Positions 17,201-24,103 of a DNA stretch of 64,000 bases are shown piece after piece. Made by a program: the position numbers and the translations under genes. The notes beneath the pieces are model-generated. The model did not search any database and was not told the DNA's origin. It saw nothing but the letters and a program-made list of their open reading frames with translations. Numbering within the stretch: the stretch's first letter is position 1; every line of letters begins with the position of its first letter. This DNA is from Sphingobacterium lumbrici (GTDB lineage: Bacteria > Bacteroidota > Bacteroidia > Sphingobacteriales > Sphingobacteriaceae), in NCBI RefSeq assembly GCF_006476045.1, contig NZ_SRZY01000028.1, positions 204,171 through 268,170 on the forward strand. Reading direction: 5' to 3'.

Positions 17201-17285
17201 ATCCTGTCTGAAAATGTCTCATCGTGTCAATTTATGCCAAATCGTGTCAAAAGTCGACATGGGTCACTTTGCATACCTACGTTTG
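17201..17285 (+). promoter_or_regulatory. Phased direct repeats plus -7 box: activator-dependent promoter
   Basis: The decamer atcgtgtcaa occurs identically at 17221 and 17241, with a weaker copy (atcctgtctg) at 17201, giving an exact 20-bp period. TACGTTTG at 17278-17285 matches the Bacteroidota -7 consensus TAnnTTTG, but no TTG is found at -33. Repeats ending near -42 of a promoter without -33 element are what a transcription activator of the LytTR type would use. It drives the FN3 gene starting at 17384. Confidence 0.6.
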
Positions 17286-17383
17286 TATCGTTCGGTCAGC
17301 TCGCGAGGACTAAGGAACGAGAAGAATAGGTGAGAGGTGAATGTCGGCTTCATAGATCACCCTGTTCACGAAAACTAAAAAAA

Positions 17384-18013
17384 ATGGCAATTAAAGCAAA
17401 AGCACTCATCAGTTTTTCTCGGATGAAAGACGATGAACTCGTAGTGACAGCCAATACCATTATTGGCGCAATGACAGACAACAGTAATTATCCCGCCCCG
17501 GCACCTGTGCTCGATGATGTTCAGATCCTGTTGGATGACTTTACGGGAAAACTGGCAATATCCCGCAAGCGCGGATCACCGGAGGATACGGCGATTAAGA
17601 ATGATAGCAAGGAACCGCTTGCTGAGGCATTGCAACAACTTGCCTATTATGTGAATTCGGTGGCTAAGGGAAGGCTTGCTATTCTCTTGAGTTCGGGATT
17701 CCCGACAAACAGTATGGGATCTGCGACTTTGGTGCCGCTAATGGTGGAATCGGTGAAAATGAGTGATGGGCGGCAGTCGGGACAGGCTCGTTTAAACTTT
17801 GCAGCGCAGCGAGGGGCACTGATCTATGAGTATCAGTACCGGATGATCACACAGCCGGAGTCGGAATGGAGCGACCGCCTCACGACGACATCGAGTCGCA
17901 ACAATATACTCGCTCCACTAGAGGTCGGGAGGCGCTATGAGGTGCGTGTACGTGCCGTTAATACGCAGGGAGCAGGCGACTGGAGTCAGACCGCTAGCAT
18001 TTTGGTACGATAG
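17384..18013 (+). CDS. Cytoplasmic fibronectin type III domain protein
   Basis: 209 residues from ATG 17384, preceded by AAAAAAA; the longer frame from 17330 adds an unlikely Arg/Cys-rich extension. The N-terminal half (to about 115) is predicted helical (APAPVLDDVQILLDDFTGKL, EALQQLAYYVNSVAKGRLA) with no signal peptide. The C-terminal 90 residues form one FN3 domain (YEYQYRMITQPESEWSDR, VGRRYEVRVRAVNTQGAG). FN3 proteins of this size without secretion signal are known from phage tails and from small gene sets in Sphingobacteriaceae. It is the first gene of a run of four short genes sharing one terminator. Confidence 0.78.
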   Translation: MAIKAKALISFSRMKDDELVVTANTIIGAMTDNSNYPAPAPVLDDVQILLDDFTGKLAISRKRGSPEDTAIKNDSKEPLAEALQQLAYYVNSVAKGRLAILLSSGFPTNSMGSATLVPLMVESVKMSDGRQSGQARLNFAAQRGALIYEYQYRMITQPESEWSDRLTTTSSRNNILAPLEVGRRYEVRVRAVNTQGAGDWSQTASILVR

Positions 18014-18025
18014 TGATTGGTGACT

Positions 18026-18430
18026 ATGAAGACACATACACTCTATCTCCGACGGAAATACGGAGAGAAGGGAACAAATGGAACCATCACCTATAATGGT
18101 GAACACGTATGCCATACAATTGAATTACCGGACCAGAACAACACGCCGCGGCTGAGCTGTATCCCGGAAGGACGCTATAAATTGGAAAAGCGCGTCTATC
18201 CGAAAAATGGCGAGCAGATCGGTATCCCTGCCGTACTCGGTCGTGAAGCGATCCTGATCCATGCAGGTAACGATGCCCAGAAGCATCTGCTCGGCTGTAT
18301 TGCTCCGGTTACGACATTGACCGGGGAAGGCACAGGCGACGACAGCCGTAAGGCTTTGGGAAAACTGAAAGCACTGGTGTACAGTATGTGGGATATGGAG
18401 GCAGAAGTGTTTTTAGTGATTAGGGGGTAG
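18026..18430 (+). CDS. DUF5675 family protein with YkuD-like His/Cys pattern
   Basis: 134 residues from ATG 18026; a TTG nine bases upstream is an alternative start. The sequence fits DUF5675 as I know it: LYLRRKYGEKGTNGTITYNG, IELPDQNNTPRLSCIPEGRY, then REAILIHAGNDAQKHLLGCI. The last segment places a His and a Cys 12 residues apart, similar to the catalytic HG...GC of L,D-transpeptidases (YkuD fold), which suggests a peptidoglycan-directed or amide-transfer activity. There is no signal peptide, so envelope access would need a holin-like helper; two tiny membrane proteins follow. Enzymatic role is inferred, not shown. Confidence 0.75.
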   Translation: MKTHTLYLRRKYGEKGTNGTITYNGEHVCHTIELPDQNNTPRLSCIPEGRYKLEKRVYPKNGEQIGIPAVLGREAILIHAGNDAQKHLLGCIAPVTTLTGEGTGDDSRKALGKLKALVYSMWDMEAEVFLVIRG

Positions 18431-18504
18431 AGAATTAGGAATGACGAATTAGAAAGTTTCACTTCTTATCCTTTTAACCTTCTAACTTGTTAACAATCAA
18501 AACA

Positions 18505-18762
18505 ATGAAACACATCATAAACAAAATCAGCCAAGCAGTACAGGTGGTATTGCTGGCTCCAATTAAATTGCCGGGCAAGGCATTGAATATTTTAAAATAT
18601 GTGGCCGTAGGGCTGGGGATTATCGAATCGGTACTGGATAACGGGAAGCAGGAACCGGAAACTGAGGGTCGGGGATTGGATAAAGGGAATGTGGATGACG
18701 GCGAGCAAGCGGAGGGTAATATCGCAGAAAGGAAGGAGAAGCACGATGAGGCCACTGAATAA
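18505..18762 (+). CDS. Small membrane-associated protein with charged tail
   Basis: 85 residues from ATG 18505, in the good context aacaATGAAACAC. The N-terminal 50 residues are hydrophobic or amphipathic (VQVVLLAPIKLPGKALNIL, YVAVGLGIIESVL). The C-terminal part is extremely charged and hydrophilic (NGKQEPETEGRGLDKGNVDD). This layout suggests one membrane-bound helix with a soluble tail. It overlaps the next gene by 17 bp. No family recognised; position in the set suggests a helper of the DUF5675 protein. Confidence 0.6.
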   Translation: MKHIINKISQAVQVVLLAPIKLPGKALNILKYVAVGLGIIESVLDNGKQEPETEGRGLDKGNVDDGEQAEGNIAERKEKHDEATE

Positions 18763-18916
18763 TGTACAGATGGGTACGCTTGGTGGTACGCTGTGTTCGA
18801 TCTGGAATAACTTCGACTGGTCTAATATGCTGCATACAGCATTAATGGCGGCTATCGGTGCTACGGTCAGTTATCTCGTAAGCCGGCTATTGGAAGGGAA
18901 ACAGCGACGGCGATAG
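18746..18916 (+). CDS. Tiny holin-like membrane protein
   Basis: 56 residues from ATG 18746, overlapping the previous stop. It has an amphipathic N terminus, one transmembrane segment (MLHTALMAAIGATVSYLV) and a strongly basic end (EGKQRRR), the general layout of small phage holins. A longer frame begins at 18689 but would start inside the preceding gene. It is the last gene before a strong palindromic terminator. Holin function is inferred only from size, topology and company. Confidence 0.55.
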   Translation: MRPLNNVQMGTLGGTLCSIWNNFDWSNMLHTALMAAIGATVSYLVSRLLEGKQRRR

Positions 18917-18924
18917 GATGTTAG

Positions 18925-18963
18925 ACACCCTGGGAGTATGCATACTCCCAGGGTGTTTTTTAT
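18925..18963 (+). terminator. Perfect palindromic terminator ending the FN3/DUF5675 set
   Basis: ACACCCTGGGAGTATG is followed directly by its reverse complement (18941-18956), a 32-bp perfect palindrome, and then by a T-tract (TTTTTT). It starts nine bases after the last stop codon of the set. Confidence 0.92.
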
Positions 18964-19012
18964 ACGGCTTGCTTTTCAACGGAATGTACAGCATGTTCCA
19001 AACGTCCGAATA

Positions 19013-19228
19013 TTATTCAATAAGCGAGTTGATATCACGAACTGCGTGTCGTACGGCAATGTCCTTCATCAATATATCATCAACCAATGTGTTTAGGATA
19101 AGGGGAATGCCTGTTTTGATGTATTCGGCTATTCCTCCGGATTTGAGATACGCCATCACGGCAGCTTCTCCGCTATCTAATGATTTAAAGCGTATAAACT
19201 CAGAATAGGAAAATGGAAATAATTCCAT
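19013..19228 (-). CDS. Small hypothetical protein
   Basis: 71 residues, mostly helical, with moderate hydrophobicity (GGIAEYIKTGIPLILNTLVD) and a charged C terminus. It is convergent with the FN3/DUF5675 set, and its composition is better than that of the plus-strand frame over the same bases (96 codons from 18918, which would read through the terminator). No family, signal peptide or partner is recognised. Confidence 0.45.
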   Translation of the reverse strand: MELFPFSYSEFIRFKSLDSGEAAVMAYLKSGGIAEYIKTGIPLILNTLVDDILMKDIAVRHAVRDINSLIE

Positions 19229-19430
19229 AGACAGTTTAACAAATCTTTCAAATGAAATGAAAGAAGTTGCTGCGTGGCAGATATTTTTATTTTTTTTTAA
19301 AAAGACACTTGACTTTTTGCAATCGGATATTTTAATTTGTAATCAAATTTTAAACTTAGCAAGGGGTACATTTACCGAGCATTTTTTTGTGACTATTATT
19401 CTATAAAATATAAATTTTAGTTATTGGATT

Positions 19431-20288
19431 ATGTTAACACGATTACAATTTAACCACGCACAACAATTTAGTTTTTATGCGCTTTTTTTAGCGCTATTCT
19501 TTGGTTACAACTACCAAGCTCATGCACAGCAGTCGGCAACACAAAGCAACGCCAAATCTGCTTTTGAAACACCATTAATCAACATCGAAGCGGCTTCAAA
19601 CGAACCTTTTCGGTACAATGCCACCCTACGAAATGGTGGCGGAGAAGCCGTCCTGTACGACTTGGATACCCAGTTGCCTGCCGGTTGGCAGATCAGTTAT
19701 CGGGTTCAGGGAAGTTTTGTGAAATCGATCCGTTTAGAAGCCGGACAAATGCAGGACGTCAGCATAGAAGTTAACGCGGCGTATACAGCCAAACCCGATA
19801 AATACAAGATACCCGTTCGGGCTGTATCCAAACAGGATACCCTCAGCCTGGACCTCGAAGCCGTGGTGAAGGGCTCGTATAGCATTGAAATGACAACCCT
19901 CACAGGTCGGCTTAGTGACGAAGTAGTGGCCGGAAGCAGTAAGGAAATACAGGTCATCTTAAAAAATACGGGCACGCTGCCACTTAACGATGTGGAACTA
20001 AGCTCCCAATTGCCTGCCAAATGGGAAGCTACCTTCGAGCCTGCGAATATCAAACAGCTTGAGTCCGGAAAAACCGTTGATGTAAAGATCAACCTTAAAG
20101 TGCCCGACAAAACGATTGCAGGCGACTATGTCGCTAAATTTACGGCCAGAAATCCAAACGGATCGGCAGAGATTTCCTTCCGCGCTGCGGTAACGACATC
20201 CATGCTGTCGGGCTGGATAGGTGTACTCATTATTTTAACTGCAATATGCTTGGTCTATTATCTCATCCGGAAATACGGCCGCAGATAG
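19431..20288 (+). CDS. NEW3-domain exported protein of an ABC system
   Basis: 285 residues: a long-n-region signal (FYALFLALFFGYNYQAHAQ), two consecutive NEW3/CARDB-like Ig repeats (typical phrases ELSSQLPAKWEATFEPANIK and VKINLKVPDKTIAGDYVAKF), and a C-terminal membrane anchor (GWIGVLIILTAICLVYYLIR). It is therefore periplasmic and tethered to the inner membrane. It sits 8 bp upstream of an ABC ATPase and permease, an arrangement known for NEW3 proteins. A role as accessory or substrate-handling subunit of the exporter is likely. Confidence 0.85.
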   Translation: MLTRLQFNHAQQFSFYALFLALFFGYNYQAHAQQSATQSNAKSAFETPLINIEAASNEPFRYNATLRNGGGEAVLYDLDTQLPAGWQISYRVQGSFVKSIRLEAGQMQDVSIEVNAAYTAKPDKYKIPVRAVSKQDTLSLDLEAVVKGSYSIEMTTLTGRLSDEVVAGSSKEIQVILKNTGTLPLNDVELSSQLPAKWEATFEPANIKQLESGKTVDVKINLKVPDKTIAGDYVAKFTARNPNGSAEISFRAAVTTSMLSGWIGVLIILTAICLVYYLIRKYGRR

Positions 20289-20296
20289 GAGGTTGA

Positions 20297-21247
20297 ATGA
20301 TGAATGATTCGATAATACAATTATCCGGTCTGACAAAACGATACGGGTCGTTGACGGCGGTCGATAACCTGAATCTGTCTATAGCGAAGGGCGAAATATA
20401 TGGCCTGTTGGGGCCAAACGGCGCAGGAAAGACAACGAGTATCCTGATGATGCTTGGTCTGACGGAACCTGACGAAGGTACAGCACATGTATGCGGACAC
20501 AATGCAACACGAAATCCGATAGCTGTTAAAAAAAAGGTAGGTTACCTACCCGACAGTGTGGGCTTCTATGATAACATGACCGCGCTCGAAAACTTACGTT
20601 TCATTGCCCGTCTCAATGGATTATCTGAAGCGGAGGCGCACACGCGATCTACGGAGATGTTGCAAACCGTGGGGCTGGCGCAAGCGGCACACAAAAAGAC
20701 GGCAACCTATTCGCGCGGGATGAAACAGCGGCTTGGCCTTGCTGATGTGTTGATTAAACAGCCCGAGGTCATCATTTTGGATGAACCTACCTTGGGTATT
20801 GATCCGAGCGGCGTAAACGAATTTTTGTTATTGATTAAACAGCTTAGTAGGGAGCAAGGGCTCACCGTGCTGCTCTCGTCGCACCATCTGCATCAGGTGC
20901 AGCGGGTATGCGACCGGGTGGGTATATTCGTCGAAGGGAAGCTGTTGGTAGACGGTAATATCCAGACACTCGCCAAAGACTTACTGAATAAGGAAGGGTG
21001 TACCACTACCGTGGTGTTGCAGACCGTAGAAGAGGCATCGCTGCAGCAGATCAAAGCTGATTTGGAAAAGCTACAGGGTTTCCAAACCTTGTCCATTAAC
21101 GACAAGGTATTGGAACTGGAGACAACGGCCGATATAACACCCGAGATCGTGCGCACAATGGTAAAGCATGGAGCGGATATCATCGGTGTGCAACGGAAAG
21201 AATATAGCTTAGACGATATCTACGAGAAATATTTCGAAGACCATTAA
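20297..21247 (+). CDS. ABC transporter ATP-binding protein
   Basis: 316 residues. Walker A GPNGAGKTTS, Q-loop, signature YSRGMKQRLGLA (an SGG variant), Walker B VIILDEP and an H-loop in LLSSHHLHQV are all present. The C-terminal 90 residues are the regulatory tail seen in ABC-2 exporters (DrrA/CcmA-like group). A strong AGGAGG precedes the start. It forms an operon with the NEW3 protein and the permease that follows after 18 bp. Confidence 0.94.
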   Translation: MMNDSIIQLSGLTKRYGSLTAVDNLNLSIAKGEIYGLLGPNGAGKTTSILMMLGLTEPDEGTAHVCGHNATRNPIAVKKKVGYLPDSVGFYDNMTALENLRFIARLNGLSEAEAHTRSTEMLQTVGLAQAAHKKTATYSRGMKQRLGLADVLIKQPEVIILDEPTLGIDPSGVNEFLLLIKQLSREQGLTVLLSSHHLHQVQRVCDRVGIFVEGKLLVDGNIQTLAKDLLNKEGCTTTVVLQTVEEASLQQIKADLEKLQGFQTLSINDKVLELETTADITPEIVRTMVKHGADIIGVQRKEYSLDDIYEKYFEDH

Positions 21248-21265
21248 AAACCACATTATACATAT

Positions 21266-22240
21266 ATGAACAATTTAAAGGTTTCTTTCAAAGCTGACCT
21301 CCTCACCATATTAATTAATAAAGAGGTTGCTGCCCATATCCGTAGCTGGCGCTTTATCGTATTGATCTTGCTCGTGCTATTAACGTTTTTAGCATCGACT
21401 TATGTCTCATCGGCAAACTTGCGCAATGCAGTTAATAATGCACAGGATCCGGATCAGGCTTTCCTGTACCTCAAGCTCTTAACCAATACAGACAATTCGG
21501 TGCCTGCATTTCATGTGTTCCTCAATTTTTTGGCCCCACTGCTCGGCATTGCATTGGGTTTTGATGCCATCAACTCGGAGCGAAATGGCGGAACCCTTAC
21601 CCGCTTAATGGCACAGCCTATCTATCGGGATAATTTGTTAATTGCTAAATTTATAGGACCTTTAATCATCGTAGGTACCTTATTGAGTGCACTTATTCTG
21701 TTCCTGATAGGGGGAGGATTATTGGCAACCGGCGTGCGGATGGAACCGCAGGAGGTGTTGCGGATCGTCGGGTTCGTTATCCTGAGTGTTATCTACATCG
21801 GCTTTTGGCTCAGTCTTTCCATCTTACTCTCCATCCGGTTTAAACAGGCTGCTACCTCTGCGCTTACAGCCATAGGGATTTGGTTGTTTTTCACGGTATT
21901 TTTTCCGATTGTGATTAATCTGCTTGTACACGCGCTGCTGCCCAATCCTAATTATTTGTCGGAAGCGCAATTGATTAAATACAACGAATTGATATTGAAT
22001 CTGCTGCGCCTATCGCCGGGGCAGCTCTATACCGATGCGACAACGACGCTGTTGATCCCTTCGGTACGTAGTCTTGGCCCGGTATCGATGGAACAGATGA
22101 TCGGTGCGATTCCATCGTCGCTCGGTGTTAAAGATAGCCTGCTCATCGTATGGCCGCAGCTAAGCGGACTGATTGCTGCTACGGTGGTATGCTTCGCGCT
22201 TTCGTACTACATATTTATGCGAAAGGAAATACGGAGCTAA
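21266..22240 (+). CDS. ABC-2 type permease
   Basis: 324 residues with six membrane helices: one after a cytoplasmic N terminus (FIVLILLVLLTFLASTYVS), a large external loop, then a cluster of four and a final one (LIAATVVCFALSYYIFM). The FDAINSERNGGTLTRLMAQP segment is the coupling-helix signature of ABC-2 permeases related to NosY and the gliding exporter GldF. It pairs with the ATPase upstream. The cargo is unknown. Confidence 0.9.
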   Translation: MNNLKVSFKADLLTILINKEVAAHIRSWRFIVLILLVLLTFLASTYVSSANLRNAVNNAQDPDQAFLYLKLLTNTDNSVPAFHVFLNFLAPLLGIALGFDAINSERNGGTLTRLMAQPIYRDNLLIAKFIGPLIIVGTLLSALILFLIGGGLLATGVRMEPQEVLRIVGFVILSVIYIGFWLSLSILLSIRFKQAATSALTAIGIWLFFTVFFPIVINLLVHALLPNPNYLSEAQLIKYNELILNLLRLSPGQLYTDATTTLLIPSVRSLGPVSMEQMIGAIPSSLGVKDSLLIVWPQLSGLIAATVVCFALSYYIFMRKEIRS

Positions 22241-22256
22241 TCCGATCAACATTAAA

Positions 22257-22297
22257 GCAGTCTCCTACAGTTCTCTTTGATAAAGATAGGAGACTGC
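22257..22297 (+). terminator. Hairpin after the ABC operon
   Basis: The perfect 11-bp stem GCAGTCTCCTA / TAGGAGACTGC has a 19-base loop. The T-tract is poor (ccttatgtta), so termination may be weak or factor-aided. Confidence 0.5.
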
Positions 22298-22393
22298 CTT
22301 ATGTTATGGTTATGAATCTTGTATAATTCAGGGTGTCATGATATTCTATTCCAATTAACACTACGTTAATATTCGTTTCATATTTTTGCGGAT

Positions 22394-22996
22394 ATGACAG
22401 TGGTTAAACGAATAGATTCCGTTATGCAGGACAACCTGACCCGCTTGGTAACAGGTGATCAACAGGTATTTAAGCTGGTTTTCGATCACTATTTTCCTAT
22501 AATATACCGACGGATCTACAGCAGGTTGCACGATGAGGAGCAAACGGATGACTTGGTGCAGGAGGTTTTTTTAGCCCTGTGGCTGGGTAGAGAAAAGTTA
22601 ACGAATGTAGAATCGCTGGATGCCTACCTTTCGGGGATCGCTAAAAACCAGCTGCACAGTTATTTTAGACGTAATAAAAAACGGCTCCTTGAATCGGATT
22701 ATACCGAAGCGCAGTGTGCTAACCTGTACGATGAAACCACAGAACCGGATTATGTGCTGGAGACCAAGCAGCTCCGGCAGGACATCGAAAAAATAGTCGA
22801 AAGTATGCCCGCAACAATGATGCGCTGCTTTCAACTGTACCACAAAGAAAGATATTCCATAAAGGAAATTGCCATGACATTAAGCCTGAACGAACAGACC
22901 GTTAAAAACCACCTGAGCGTTGCCAAAGATCGTATTAAGAAACTTCTCCCCCAGTTGGGATTTCTAGCGATACTATTTTTTAAGGATACGATTTAA
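22394..22996 (+). CDS. ECF RNA polymerase sigma factor
   Basis: 200 residues. Region 2 is clear (VFKLVFDHYFPIIYRRIYSR, then DDLVQEVFLALW), and region 4 carries the HTH (RYSIKEIAMTLSLNEQTVKN). It belongs to the FecI-like Bacteroidota group, always paired with FecR. A TAnnTTTG-type box at 22381-22388 lies so close to the ATG that the mRNA would have almost no leader. Together with the FecR-like protein and the TonB receptor it should form a cell-surface signalling relay. Confidence 0.93.
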   Translation: MTVVKRIDSVMQDNLTRLVTGDQQVFKLVFDHYFPIIYRRIYSRLHDEEQTDDLVQEVFLALWLGREKLTNVESLDAYLSGIAKNQLHSYFRRNKKRLLESDYTEAQCANLYDETTEPDYVLETKQLRQDIEKIVESMPATMMRCFQLYHKERYSIKEIAMTLSLNEQTVKNHLSVAKDRIKKLLPQLGFLAILFFKDTI

Positions 22997-23140
22997 GCCC
23001 TTTATCGCTTATCCGGCTGTCTAAATCATATACTTTTTGTTGTTCATAAAAAAGAAATGATTTCTTAATATTTAATTAAAGTACTTTCTGCTTCCAATAA
23101 CCACTATACAGAGAACATCATGGAATGATCGCAATAGAAT

Positions 23141-24028
23141 ATGGAAGATAACGAATTCGAAGACTGGTACAATAAGGCGGATGAAAGTACACCTATTCCT
23201 GTGTTAGATAATCAGGAATATAGGAACCTGCGTCAACAGAAAATATGGAATAGCATTAGCGCACGGATTAGACCGAAAAAGCGCATCAAAGTCTGGCAGC
23301 TTATTGCGGCTTCTTTTCTTCTTGTAGGTATAACAGCTATGTATATGGTTAATCACCTGCACACAGAATCGGCAAAGGTCGAATATGTACGCCATCAATA
23401 TCAAACACAGCGTGGTGAATCAAAAGAGATCACCTTGCCCGATGGTTCCCTGCTTTATTTATTTGCCGATAGTCGCGTAAGTCTGGATTCGGCGCACTGG
23501 GCAAGTAATCGGGAATTGCTGTTGGAAGAGGGGGAAATTTTTGTTGATGTAAAGCGGGATACGGCACATCCGTTCCGTATTCATACCGATATCCATGTTA
23601 TTCGCGTGTTGGGTACTTCTTTCCGGGTGCGTAGCTACAGTAATGATGATGACCGTGAGGTTGCTGTAAAAACCGGATTGGTGGAAGTGAGCGGTATAGC
23701 GAATCAACTGGAGAAGCTGCACCTGGCAGCAGGTGAAAAACTAGTGTATCAACTGGCCTCGGGACGCTACCAAATCATGGAAGAAGATGTGAGCGATATA
23801 GATAGCAAGATCTATGGGAAATTAGTCTATAAGCAAGAACATTTGGGACGGATTCTTCAGGACTTATCGCGGATGTATGATGTGGATATAACCTGTAAAA
23901 TACCTGGTGAAGAGCAGTATACGGTTACGTTTGATCGGAAATCCCTTCAGCGTGATTTAGAAAAATTGGAAACGATAGGTGGCCTGAAATCAAGGCGTGT
24001 CAATGGTGTTATAGAAGTGTATAAATAA
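23141..24028 (+). CDS. FecR-family anti-sigma factor
   Basis: 295 residues: a short cytoplasmic N terminus that would hold the sigma factor, one membrane helix (WQLIAASFLLVGITAMYMV, about 55-73), a FecR domain in the periplasm (VRHQYQTQRGESKEITLPDG, FRIHTDIHVIRVLGTSFRV), and a C-terminal DUF4974-like secretin fold (ILQDLSRMYDVDITCKIPG). It receives the signal from the STN domain of the receptor encoded next and controls the sigma factor encoded before it. Confidence 0.94.
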   Translation: MEDNEFEDWYNKADESTPIPVLDNQEYRNLRQQKIWNSISARIRPKKRIKVWQLIAASFLLVGITAMYMVNHLHTESAKVEYVRHQYQTQRGESKEITLPDGSLLYLFADSRVSLDSAHWASNRELLLEEGEIFVDVKRDTAHPFRIHTDIHVIRVLGTSFRVRSYSNDDDREVAVKTGLVEVSGIANQLEKLHLAAGEKLVYQLASGRYQIMEEDVSDIDSKIYGKLVYKQEHLGRILQDLSRMYDVDITCKIPGEEQYTVTFDRKSLQRDLEKLETIGGLKSRRVNGVIEVYK

Positions 24029-24032
24029 AAAA

Positions 24033-24056
24033 ACCGTTCTGGGCCAACAGAACGGT
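24033..24056 (+). other. Hairpin between fecR and the TonB receptor gene
   Basis: The perfect 9-bp stem ACCGTTCTG / CAGAACGGT with a 6-base loop has no T-tract in the sense direction. It starts four bases after the fecR stop. It may protect mRNA ends or uncouple receptor expression from fecR rather than terminate. Confidence 0.5.
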
Positions 24057-24103
24057 AAGATAAATTAAACATTAAATAGTTATTTAAAACCTCAATCAAA
24101 AGT

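Noticed and set aside
18918..19208. 96-codon plus-strand ORF
   Set aside because: It would begin inside the terminator palindrome and its opposite-strand frame has a more protein-like sequence.
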